Shown here: positions 1-11,100 of the stretch, piece by piece | Layout: every line of letters begins with the position of its first letter | Position numbering within the stretch: position 1 is the stretch's first letter | Assembly (NCBI GenBank): GCA_902702965.1 | Contig: CACRXP010000707.1 | Coordinates: 120,385 to 184,384 of the forward strand | Direction: 5' to 3' | Source: Spirometra erinaceieuropaei | Taxonomy: Eukaryota > Platyhelminthes > Cestoda > Diphyllobothriidea > Diphyllobothriidae | DNA length: 64,000 nt | Position numbers and translations under genes: made by a program | Notes under the pieces: model-generated | What the model saw: the letters and a program-made list of their open reading frames with translations, nothing else | Databases searched by the model: none | Told to the model about the DNA's origin: nothing

Positions 1-1158
1 ATCTAAAATGCAATATTTACTCTTATGCAAATTCTCTTCGATTGCGTAAACATTAATTTGCGACGAGACAAATTTTATCTGGCTCAAGCTCGTTAAGCTG
101 ACCTCGTTTTAACTAATAAATATACACCGAACTTTTTAAAGGGTTTTAATAGTAATATTTATAAGAAACAATGTTATCACACTTTCAGCTAATCCGCATG
201 TGCAGCAGAGACATCTCAACGGTAGTCAGACTACTTTTTGTCTTTTTTTAAAATTCAGAGACTGTAGTTTTTATAAACCTTTCAAATTCAAAAGCCCTTT
301 TGCTATCGTTCCTCCCTAGATCACATTAATAAACCGTATCATTTTATTTAATTAAAACTGTTTAGAGTTATGGTATAGGCAGAATAACTTTCAATGGCTT
401 CTGTTCTTTGATTTAAACCACTTTTACAGAATTCTAGTCTGTTTTCAATAACTAATTTCTGGTATATATTTATAAAAGTTTCATAGTGAAAAAAGTCATA
501 CATGCTCCAAGAAAAGAAACTTTCATTCGACTTTTTAACGGGTAAAAAGTAACTGTTTTGGTCATGAAGAAAAGAGAGCCTACTAGATAATTAGTAGGCG
601 TCACTGAAGACCAAGAATCATACAATGTCAAACTGCACTTAAACTGTGTTCAAAGGAACGCCCTATATTCTGCACAGTTAAATATCCTTCTCAAAATACT
701 TAGATGACTGCGGCGACAAAAACGATAGGAAGGATTTATGGGATGGCAAAGCATGCGTGGGAATTTTCGGACATTTTGGCACAACAGCGGGAGACTCTTA
801 TAGGCGGAATTTTAAATATAGATATATAAATGATGAGTAAGAAAATGCATAAAAGCAAGCCTAGGAGGTAGATGCTACTTACGTTTTTTGTGAAAACAAC
901 GAGAAATCACTGATATACGAATAAAGTCTTCCTAAAACTAAGCCAATCAAATTACTACATGCATCGAGTCATGTTAAGTAATGGTGGTGATCGAAGTTTG
1001 AGTATGCAAAAATGTCTAAACCAAAGAATGACTTTGGTAGCAAGCAACTTGATTCATTACTGTACCGCAAAAGTGTGGTGACTTACTTGCGTACGCGTTT
1101 CATTACGGTAAAGCAAGCCTTCCGTGTGTTTACTTCAGATTGCCTTTCAAAGTGCCCT
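1..1158. other. AT-rich interval without a recognised gene
   Basis: I see no long open frame, RNA gene or transposon end here. The only structure is the small perfect hairpin listed separately at 578-599. The interval ends at the TA preceding the first foldback element. Confidence 0.5.
578..599. repeat. Perfect 8-bp stem hairpin
   Basis: GCCTACTA (578-585), a 6-base loop, then TAGTAGGC (592-599). The stem is perfect. There is no U-tract or gene context to make it a terminator, so its role is unknown and chance is possible. Confidence 0.5.
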
Positions 1159-1160
1159 TA

Positions 1161-2220
1161 CACTCAGTGACCAATCTCATGTAATGCTAACTGAGATTCT
1201 GGAATGCCTTTTCGACTGGGAAGAGTTACTTAAGTGAGACTGTAAGATTGATTATTGTGCGACATAGTCCCGTGGTATTTCAGACGCCTTAGGATGCTGA
1301 CTATTGAATAAACATTTTTTGACTGTTTGCAAAAACACACATTCGGCAAAAGTGACTACTTCGCTAGTATGAATTTCCTCTATCGATTTCCGATGACCAT
1401 ATAGATTAAAATATACTTTATGGAAAAAATCTATAGAATATCATTCCCTGCACCCATTTGGTAGCAAATCCTTTTTTCTCAAACTTTAAACTCGAAAAAG
1501 GATAGCTATCAGTCTTGAAGAGTTTTCCGGCCCCAGAATAACTCTGAACCTGATTTGTATTTGCGTATTCGTTTAGAGATTCCAGTCAGGAAATTTTATA
1601 CTTCCTGTGTTTGCATGAACATTTGTTCATTTACGTCATTACGAAATAGCATATGAGGTTCAGAAAATACTACGGCGGATTCGGACTATGTAGGATGTTT
1701 AATAATAGCATTATTAAGTCGACTGTTACGATGCTTTTTAAATGGACATTGCGCCACCTTAAAAATCTCCTAACTAGGAACTCTCTTAAGCCAAAAGATG
1801 CCCTTCCCTTGAGTGAAAAACTTGCAATATAAGTGATTTGCTACCAAATGAGTAAAAAGAACACATTTATGTGCACATTTCCTGTAAAGTATTTTTGAAT
1901 TTATAAGGACGTCGACATTCGGTATGGAGACTGCAAACTACTTGAGTAGCTACTTTTCACCGAATGCTCTTTTTAGATGGTCGGCAAAAAAAGGGCACTC
2001 AAAAGCTAACATCCCGGTGTGTCCGAACTATTACGGAATTATGCTACGACGTAATTACGGTTAAAAGCTCACCTTAGTAATCCTAATCCGGGGATGTTTG
2101 AGATATCCCGGGATTATCTAGCCTGGTAATCCGTATTACAACCGCAGCTAAGTAATCCTTGCTAATCAAAAACACATTTCAGAATTACGATTAGCCTTTC
2201 ATGAGATTGGTCACTGGCTG
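1161..2220. mobile_element. Foldback Tc1/mariner-type non-autonomous element, old copy (copy 1)
   Basis: Inverted-repeat element flanked by TA (1159-1160 and 2221-2222). The left end reads CACTCAGTGACCAATCTCAT; the right end is its diverged reverse complement. Homology between the arms runs inward for several hundred bases, ending in an exact 16-base inverted match (CATTTGGTAGCAAATC at 1455-1470 and its complement at 1835-1850). The right arm carries an extra segment near 2040-2130. There is no transposase frame. It is the most diverged of the complete foldback copies in this window. Confidence 0.75.
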
Positions 2221-2376
2221 TAATTCGGCTGGCAAGACAGGATCAGGGAGAATGGAGGAGGGTGTGACTTCAGTGACGCAAGAAGATAAACGGTCCATCT
2301 ACGCGTGTCATATCACACCTTGTCCTTGACCACATTTGTATCAGGTTTCAATGAGGGAGGCATTTGATTAAGTGTA

Positions 2377-3371
2377 CAGTGAGTGACCTATCTCATGAAA
2401 TGTTGGCTGAAATTCTGAAATGCGTTTCCGATTAGGAAGGATTACTTGGTCGTGGTTGTAATACTGGTTATCGTAAGATATAATCTTATAACATTTCGGA
2501 CTTGGAAGGATGTCGGCTTTTAAATGCACTTCTTTTCAATCTCCTGTAGAAAGCGTGCTCGGTAAAAAATGACTACTTAAGTAGCATGCATTTTTCCCAT
2601 TGATTTTCGATGGTCTTGGAAATTCAAATATATTATATAGAAACCATAAGCAAAAATATGCTTTCTTTTAGTCAATCAATAGGGAATCACGTCTTCTTTA
2701 TATTTTATACTTAGGGAAGGAGTATAATTAGGTTTTAAAAAAGTTTCTAATTATGAGACTTTTTAAGACCGCGAAATGTCCATTCACATAGCATCGTACC
2801 TGGCCGTTTACCACTGCTCCTCATGAAATGTACAACATGGTCCGCATCCATTGCAAAATTTTATGAACTCTGTATGATATCTCTTTAATGATATAGAAAA
2901 ATGTGTGATTTTCTTTACGCGGAACGCATGCACCCTGTAGAGTGAAAACACTAAGCGCTAATGCAACGAATGATCAGGCTCCGATTTATTCGGCAATTAG
3001 AAAACTTTTTTAAAACCTAATTATCCTTCTTCCTTAAGTATAAAATATAAAGAAAACGTGATTCTCTATTGATTGACTAAAAAAAGCATATTTGTGTTTA
3101 TGGTTTCTATATAATATATTTGAATTTCCAAGACCATCGAAAATCAATGGGAAAAATGCATGCTACTTAAGTAGTCATTTTTTTACCGAGCACGCTTTCT
3201 ACAGGAGATTGAAAAGAAGTGCATTTAAAAGCCGACATCCTGCCGAGTCCGAAATGTTATAAGATTATGCCTTAAGATAATCAGTATTACAACCGCGACC
3301 AAGTAATCCTTCCTAATCGGAAACGCATTTCAAAATTTCAGCCAACATTTCATGAGATAGGTCACTCACTG
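2377..3371. mobile_element. Foldback Tc1/mariner-type non-autonomous element (copy 2)
   Basis: About 995 bp between TA dinucleotides (2375-2376 and 3372-3373). The ends are CAGTGAGTGACCTATCTCAT and its complement. The arms, roughly 2377-2755 and 2985-3371, are nearly identical in reverse complement, leaving a central loop of about 230 bp. Each arm contains the 12-base palindrome CTACTTAAGTAG. CAGT ends with a TA target duplication are characteristic of the Tc1/mariner superfamily. No protein is encoded. The high arm identity suggests this copy is young. Confidence 0.85.
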
Positions 3372-3373
3372 TA

Positions 3374-6020
3374 AGTAGGAGTGCCATAAAGGTCGTATTA
3401 GGAAGGAGACACCCTGCGGCCTGACCCTCATTCCATAGGAGGGTCGAGTTATCTCCACAGTGGCAAGCATTTCAAACTACGAATGATGGTGTGTTATGAC
3501 TGATTTAAAATGCGTTTATCGCTTTAAATAAGGGAGGCAGTTGGCTACTTAAAGTTATATTAACATCGCTCCGATCCAGGTTGATTGGGGATGCGATTAC
3601 GAACAGTGGTTGGTGTGGAATAACGGCTTTTGGCGTCTGCCACTTACGGCCTTGCAACTTACAGCAGCGGAAGCACTGCGCAAGCTATACCGACGATCAA
3701 TTATTAAGGCCTTACCATCACTTTTGATTGGGGCCGAGTTTTTGTTCTAGATGGATATCTGTCAAGTCTCTTATTGCCAAAACATTGTTCACGGGACACC
3801 AGTCTGTCAACAAATGCAATGACATCCCCAAACCATATTCGGTGTTGAGGCATAGCCTGGCCAAAGTAATTAACCAATCGGGGAGCGCGCACTCCGGTAA
3901 GCCAGGTGGCCGGGCCATCATCACGCCAGCATCCAGCACGGGTGAAGAGATTTCAGCAATTAACAACTTGTATGTCGGCCATCAGCAATTAGTGCACCAG
4001 CGGGCAACAATTATTGAGGAATGGGAGTGCTGTTAATTATAATAGGTATGCAGTAGCATAACGACTGCATCCTATAACCACTGCAACTGTCCGTGCACGA
4101 ATCACCCATTTCTGTCCCTGTCTCTGATGGTGGGTTCGAGCGAGAACCCGAAAAGTCAGACGAATAAAACTCTTATTTCAGCGGTCGCTTCTACTTCTCA
4201 TCAAGTCTCTTATGTTATATCGTCAAAGTTAAAACGGTAAGTAGCAAACTGGGCAGCCTGGAGGGAATCCACCTCGGCATGCGTCCCACTATTCTATGAG
4301 CCAGCAGCCTTTCTAAGCTCTTCAACTGATTGGTAAGAAGGTAGATGAATTCCTCGAGGACTATAAAACCGCTATATAGTCTGTATCACACGCATGTATA
4401 GCAACAGTTAGACTTTTACACAACCTTGATGCAAGTTGACTGACGCAGCTAATGAGCTGATTTAGTTCCGTTTTGGTCAAACTGGACGGCGGTGCGACGG
4501 TCTAAAGACAAAAACGGCATTGTGATGCATGGATCGGACAGATTCCTGAACTTCCTAAAGACTCGAGTAATCACGTCCTTTATGTACATAAAGCATACGC
4601 TTGCTGGACTTGTCTTCTTAGATGTCTACATGGATAAAATCGCTGAAAGTTACACATAAAACACAATCTAGGTGGCATGTTATTACAGACAAAGATAAGA
4701 GAGATTGGTAATTATAACATGCGGCCTACGTCATGCACCGTTGTGCGGCTGCTGATTGGGCTTTAGAGAGAGAATCCGTGAGGCACAGCAGAACGAGTGA
4801 GTTACGTAAAAAACGACCGATAAGCGCCCCTCTACCACAAAATAAATCTGTGTTTCTGCCTTCCCTACCTCTATGATTCTTGAGGTTAGATGCTGTGTTT
4901 GGGGTGGAGATTCGTCAAAGTCTCAGTTAGGATGGATGTAAATTTTGAGCATCGTATTTTCAGGATTTCATCCGTCCTCAAGATCAGAAACTTGATGGAC
5001 AGTTTCCAGTGGGTTTGTGACAGATATGCCTGCAATTCAGCCATATATAGTACCTCGAACAAGTTATCCATCGCTAAATGCATGCTTGTGTTCATGATCT
5101 GAAATTATAGTATCGCCTTGTAACCTGGAGGAGCGGTTCATAGACACCTTTAGTTTATATTTATCATGAGGAATAAACCTAACTACTCTAGACTAATTTT
5201 CTGAGTCAGATGATCATGAATTGGCAGCGCGGACTCAGTAGCATTTTTCACTCGAAAGCACATCATCCTGCGAGACAATAAGACGGCAAGTCCTTTACTT
5301 AGTATAATGGTTTATAAATATCTTCCATGGAATATTTGCTTTAGAAATTTTGATCGCGATCCAAGAAAAGCCATCACAACCCCTTGGCACTGCCTATGAG
5401 ATGAGTCATTATGGACCAACTGATGGATGACACCCGGTCGCTTATGGTCAACAGAGAAAAGCCACCTTAGTGCCTAAGTTCATAGTAAGAGGTAGGCAAA
5501 TGATCGAGCGGACATTGTTATCTAGGAAACATGCAGTAATCTTATTGTGCAAGTTCTGATTGTCATATGAGGTGAATAAATATGCACACGTGAGAGGTTT
5601 GTACTCGCGAAACTTTGTGCGAGCAGGTGAGACCTGAACGAGGCTGTAGGCACGCGAAAAATGAATTAAGCTGAAATCACGCTATTCCTATCAGCCATTT
5701 TCTGATACACTGGATTTCCAATCAGAAATTCCGCAAACTGCTGGATACTTGCTTTGAGGTCGTAATTCGCACAGCCGTAATGTGAACGCGAAACGGCAAG
5801 AGTCGATTACGATGTCGTGGTTCCAAATGCAAACGAACTGTGAGTATTGAAAATGAAGTAAGTCGAAGAAGGATGCTGAAATCGGTAGTAGGGAAAGTAG
5901 CAGAGACTGAAGCGGAAATGATAAACTAATGTATGACAAATTTGCCGCAAGACTGAAGGAAGCCGAAAATCCCCGCAGGGCCATGGCTGACGGGCCACGC
6001 GCAACAGCAATATCCCGCAA
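3374..6020. other. Intergenic interval without a recognised gene
   Basis: A GC-richer patch near 3560-4035 carries an open frame of about 100 codons on the plus strand with no domain I recognise and an equally open minus frame. A 7-bp stem hairpin (GACCCTC/GAGGGTC) lies at 3423-3445. A weak LDV-like reading near 4600-4640 is too short to assign. The rest, 4040-6020, is AT-rich with scattered stops. Confidence 0.4.
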
Positions 6021-6030
6021 CCTCAGAAGT

Positions 6031-6360
6031 AAGCCTAACCCTTAACGTAAGTATGAGCCTAGTATTAACCCTAAATTTAACATTAAACCTAACCGTAAAC
6101 CAACCACAAATCCTAACCCTAAACCTAGCCCAAGCCCGAACTCTAACCCTGACCTTAATCGTAACCCAAACCCCAACCTTAGCCGTAACCACACTCTAAC
6201 CCTACCACCAACCCTAAACTCAACCTTAACACTTAACGTAAACCTAAACCGCAATCTAAACCCTTACTCTAATCGGAGCACTTAAACTTAACACACGCCT
6301 AAACCCTGAACTCAGTTCTCAGCCTGACACTAACCTAAACCGAACCTACCTCTAAACCGA
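6031..6360 (-). repeat. Degenerate interstitial telomere-like repeat (TTAGGG type)
   Basis: About 330 bp of imperfect CCCTAA hexamers on the plus strand (AACCCTAA, AACCTAACC, ACCCTAAAC and variants), so TTAGGG runs on the minus strand. The minus strand therefore reads as alternating Val-Arg, as expected for this hexamer and not for a gene. Flatworm telomeres use TTAGGG. The array is heavily mutated, which suggests an old internal site and not a living chromosome end. Confidence 0.75.
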
Positions 6361-6720
6361 AATATCAGGTTGCCCTCCTCTGTTTTAGCTTTGATTACAC
6401 TCCTACTTACGTCTTCAGTATCCTCCTTCGGCTTACCTCGCTTGCAATGCCCACATTGCACTTACAATTGGGCACAGAACAGCGTGGCCGACCCCTACCA
6501 CAGATGCTGATGTGCACTGCGGTCTGTATAGTGACTCATTTTATGTAGGGAATAACACATCCTGTAGAGCATTAGAGCGCGGAGAGTTGACAACTTCAAA
6601 AGTTAGGTTTGAGTTTTCATATATAATGCTGTTGTAATGATTGACTTGAAAGGTCTCCTTTGTATGTAACCTTTCTGTCAGAAAGTATTTATCGATCGAT
6701 ACATATTGATCCAACTGCGA

Positions 6721-6806
6721 AAAACTCGGTGGGATTGGAGTCCATGCGAGTAAGAAAAAGGCTTTGGTACAGCAAACGATCTAACCACCTGAGCTAGGAG
6801 GACTTG
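6721..6806 (-). pseudogene. tRNA-derived pseudogene or SINE head
   Basis: The reverse complement begins TCCTAGCTCAGGTGGTTAGA, a good A-box region, followed by GCTGTACCAAAGCC and a decayed B-box. It clearly matches the tRNA-like sequence at 7021-7102 but has a broken acceptor stem and B-box. It lies about 210 bp away in the opposite orientation. I read it as a dead relative of that sequence. Confidence 0.6.
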
Positions 6807-7020
6807 CCGGACGACGCTAGTTTAATCACAGTTGGGTCAGGTTACCCGCCCAAAATCTATGAATTACGTGAGCCTGGTGGATTCTAGGTGAATTACTTAG
6901 AAAATCCTGCTTGGGCAGTCAACATACTGTGCCAGATTTGGTAGATTTCAGACGTTGCAGTAGATTGAGGGGGGGGGGGTAAGTTGAACCAAATGCAATT
7001 AAACTCGCGTCATCCGGCGG

Positions 7021-7102
7021 GGCCTCGTAGCTCAGGTGGTTAGAGCGTCGGCTGTACTAAAGCCTTCGCCTTACTGCGTGGGTTTGAATCCCACCGAGGC
7101 GT
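7021..7102 (+). tRNA. tRNA-like gene with long variable arm, Ser-like ACT anticodon (may be a pseudogene)
   Basis: The sequence folds as a cloverleaf. The acceptor GGCCTCG pairs with CGAGGCG except at position 1-72. U8 and A9 precede a GCTC/GAGC D stem. A GGCT/AGCC anticodon stem closes the loop GTACTAA, with T33 and anticodon ACT at 7056-7058. A 12-base variable region follows, then a perfect GTGGG/CCCAC T stem with loop TTTGAAT. The long variable region suggests a type II tRNA, and ACT would read a serine codon. Oddities are the 1-72 mismatch, C56 replaced by T, two bases instead of one between the D and anticodon stems, and an unusual anticodon. A related dead copy lies nearby. It may be a SINE head or tRNA pseudogene; a working gene is possible but unproven. 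Confidence 0.5.
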
Positions 7103-7774
7103 CGAGTTATTCGCAGTTGGGTCAATATGAATTATCTAAAATCTGCCAAAACATCTATGGATTAAAGATTAGTTCTTGGTCTACTTTTAAATTCGAAAAA
7201 AAATATGGGTTCGGCCAATGAGCTCGTCAGCCTAGACGATAGCAACATGCTCGAAAGAACACGTGGGGTTTAGAAATTCCACAAAACTGGTATTTTACCA
7301 TAGTAATAAATCATGTTAACTTTCGGAAAATGGTGTATTCCTTGGCAAACGAATGCTCAACGCCCCTCGCTTATCACTGTGCTCTTCCAAATGTCATTTA
7401 TAATTGAATCTGTGCTCAATCGTCGCAAAAATTTTCTAATCGTTGAGGCCTTCGGCCGCAACCTGTTTCAACGGACATTCTCAATACCCTACCTCTTGCT
7501 GTTGTCCAGTACAAGCAGTCAACAAAAAGAAGGAATTTGTGACCTAAGGAGAAAAGCAAAATTACTGTCCCCTCTACGTGTCAGACTCTCTCCCCCCAGC
7601 TCTCGTCTGCGTCCCACGCAACAGAGGTTGTTTCTGTCCACCACAAGAGCCGAGCGACAGGCGTTGGGCGAGCAGGTGGTAATTTCTGTAGGCCCTCCAT
7701 TCACGGGTTTACGTTGTTTGTTTTTTCTGCTTTCCTCCTCTATCCTCTGTACACGCTTTGCACGGCTGCTCAGC

Positions 7775-7805
7775 GAGAGCGAGAGAGAGAGAGAGAGGGA
7801 GAGAG
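7775..7805. repeat. (GA)n microsatellite
   Basis: About 31 bases of nearly pure GA with one GG interruption. Confidence 0.9.
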
Positions 7806-7846
7806 TGGCGTGACGTGGTGCAGCGGCTGCCACGGGGAGCGTGCGC

Positions 7847-7847
<1 letters not shown>

Positions 7848-7883
<36 letters not shown>
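7848..7883. repeat. (TG)18 microsatellite
   Basis: Uninterrupted TG dinucleotides over about 36 bases, ending at GTGCACGTGC. Confidence 0.95.
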
Positions 7884-7884
<1 letters not shown>

Positions 7885-8150
7885 ACGTGCCTCGTCATGT
7901 GGAGTACTGCGAGAGGGCCAGACGAGGGGTAGCGTGGCGGTCGGGTCACGAGGAGCGTGGGGCGGACTCACAGACCAATCACATGGATGTTCATGGTGCT
8001 GCCGGTGGCTGACACGGTGGCTGTCAACTCAGACCACTGCCGTCCACGCGCAGGTGGGCGCCCAGTTATTTCAATGGGCCTACACTGGCTGGCGTTAACT
8101 GCCCTCATCGCTTACCTGTGTACGCTTCCTGGCGTAGACGTTTAACGCTC

Positions 8151-11100
8151 GAGTAAGCTTCTGCATTTTCCGTGAAGTTTAACATTATTATTGTAAATGC
8201 ATGTTTTGTACCTACGTGCGCAAGACGAAGGCGGAGTGAGGGCGTAGATCTTGCAAATGTTTGAGTCATTCACTGTCCCATCTAAGGAAAATGTTGTGTG
8301 CTTCAGTGAAATTCAAGATTTGCTATAAAAGAGAAATTCTATGACTCGGGAGCGATTTTAGGATGGGTTTTGTGGCTCGCCGAAGAGAACCATTTGTCGC
8401 ACGCATACGAAAATGCAGAATCGGAAGTTAAAATGTGTTCTTGTGATCTGTTTGATTCCTTCATTTGAAATATCTCCAGAATAAAAAAAAATGGCGTTGA
8501 AAATACATCCTACAAATGGATCTGGATGGTCCATCTTGTCTGTTACTCACGAATGAGACAGATTTTTTAATCGGTATTTGTCCCACGTGTTGCCGACCTC
8601 CTGGTAGAGCGATGACCTGACGTTTCTGGAACCTCAGATGAGGGGGGGGGGCGAAGTACGTGAGGTTAGTGGTGAAGCCGTTCCGGCTGTCGCATGTTAT
8701 AATGTTAAGGATTAAGAAGATAAGGCAGAAAGTGACGATTAAAATTCAGCTGCCGAATATACAAATGAACAAGCGCATTGTACATTTGCATGAAATCACC
8801 GACATACTGTGTCACATGTACCCTTTATACAACTAGATCTACTCGGTGGCAAAGTTGGTCATGAGACTCCTTGGAAAAATAACTTCCCTTCATTGCGTCA
8901 AAGCTTTGCACTAACGACCCAAATATAGAGGCCTGTTTTTGACTTTTATTACCGCGCTTATTCAGTTTCACTAAGATTGGTTGGCCGTATGATAAGCGTA
9001 CGGCTTCCAACCTTCGTTTTTGTCCATATGCCTGCGGAGCAATCGGTAGCTGTTAATTAAAAATGTAAATTGTCGATTTGACCAAAAACTTTGCGGTTCC
9101 CGTTCTCCCTCCTCCTACTCTTTGTCCCACACATACAAATGCTTTCAATTGTAGTGCAAGAGAGCATTAATGCAATTATCCTACACGTAATTTTGGTAGT
9201 ATCGGTTTTTCGCGCAATTTTTTACAAAATATTGACTTTGGTCTTTAACTTTTTGCAGAAGGTGGCAAACGGCTGAGTTCAGAATCACTGTTATCTAAAT
9301 GCAGTGGTTGAATAGAAGCCCAAAACCCGTTTACAAATTATAGTCATTTTTTACAACTCGAAAACTTTCTAACCCTCCAGTGCGTGACATTATTGGGCAA
9401 GCGCCAAAAAAACCTTTCAGACTCTAGAGCCTTCCTGAAATGTCACAGTTATTTGCTAACTATATGCCAGATTTTTCTTTTTTTGCTAAATTACTGTTTG
9501 CCCTCTTGCCTCTGTCCCACATTTTCCGCCGCATCCGAAGTCCACTTCAAATGCGTAATTCATAAAGCCATTTCGAGCACTTGTAATTTGTTTGAAAATG
9601 AAGCCGGGGAATTACTTTGCATGAATTACTTGAAAGCTTTCGAACAACAGCTATCTCTAAGAAGGTTGAAAATAGCTAGACCCTTTTGATGTTGAAGAGG
9701 GCTGGGCAAAGTTAAGATGTTCAGAGTGAGAGGGGTTCGTGAGCCCTCAAACAAGTTCGTTTTCAAGAAAACATACTTCTACCTCTTGCACTTCTCTGGT
9801 GAAAACGAAGGTAGCAGTAACAGAATATTCAGTAAAGTTGTAGTTTGCAGAATACAGCACATCATCATGCTAAATGCGGTGCCAGTAACCGTATTTTATC
9901 TGATGGCCACAAATGAGCCTATATACTACGGCACTAACAACTTTAGTTCTAGGCTCTGGAAAAAATTAAATGACACATAGACGCAGGAGAATGGGGTCAA
10001 TCTAATAGGTGCAGAAACTCATGAAATACACACTAATTCACAAAAGATCTCTAATTGGCCGGAAATTCGCCCCGATAAATCAATCAAAACTTTTAGCTTC
10101 AGCTAAATAAATATACAAAAAGTTGTGAAAGTGAACTTACGTTGGTTTGAAAGACACATTTTCGTACGAATAGTGAAAATACCGCAAACTAGAATATGTA
10201 GACAAAACGCGTTATCTTAGTTTTTAAAGCGCCGAAGTGCTATCCATCCACACAAGCGAGGAAGTAAAATGGCCTGAGAAAAACAATTTTAAAAACCTAA
10301 ATATACCCGCCAGATTATAACTCGTCAACGACTTGGTGCAGTTTGCAGTGTGGAAACTAGATAAGTGCTTAGCATGTTTATGAAGATAGTTTCCACGAGA
10401 ATTCAATGGGATTTTTGCAGTCCGGCAGTCCTCGAGACACTAACGGTAATGAAAAATTACCCTTACTACGCGTGCACTGAAGTCAGAGCAATAAAATGCC
10501 CGTAAGGTCGCATGGAAAGAGAGCCAGTCTCTGACCGAGAAACTGAAATAAAGCGGTACACGCAATAATAAATACAGAGTTCACTGCGTGTAGAGAGAAT
10601 GTTCTTCCATGAAATAACTGTTTCCTTTCCGGTGACGTCGGAGTCCGCCAGAATTTCCTGGCATCCTTTAAATGTCGATGAACACCTTACGGGTTCAGTG
10701 TTCTTAATCCTGTGCCGAAGACAATAGGTTCTATTGTTAATGATGTTGGTGCTTAGTGGTTTGTGCTGGTAGAAGAACTTGATAGCGAAGCGTAATTTCC
10801 GTGTTAATCAGAGTTTTATGACAAAGCTGTTAAACCATATGTTTTTATAATTTAAAAAGCCTTCTTTTAAATGCCATTACTTCAGAAAAGGCTGTTCTAT
10901 GATCTTTTGCTGACGCATGTCTAGTTTATCCATCTGACCCGAGCTAAACCTATCCAAATAACTGGAAGATTTTTCCGTTTATGCGATTTTCCGACAAAAG
11001 TTAAGAATTTCTACGATTCTGACGGCAAACGAACTCTTTATTTTGTTACTAAAACCACTACGTCGCATTTAGATGCGAACATGTTATGTCCTACGGGAAT

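Larger units (their letters stand above)
7540..8150. other. GC-rich patch with microsatellites, no recognised gene
   Basis: Base composition is clearly more GC-rich than the surroundings. Open frames run through it on both strands, but they are dominated by Arg-Glu (GA repeat) and Cys-Val (TG repeat) dipeptides, so they are not evidence of coding. It could be a promoter-proximal island or an unrecognised repeat. I see no TATA box, splice pattern or domain that decides. Confidence 0.35.

Noticed and set aside
4590..4660. FLDVYMDK text resembling a Penelope-like RT segment
   Set aside because: Only about ten residues agree, and no neighbouring motif was found in any frame.
5926..6254. Minus-strand frames rich in Val-Arg
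   Set aside because: This is the translation of telomere-like hexamers.
7313..7971. Open frames of 166 and 150 codons on opposite strands
   Set aside because: Their length comes from GA and TG microsatellites and skewed composition; no domain, start context or splice pattern supports them.
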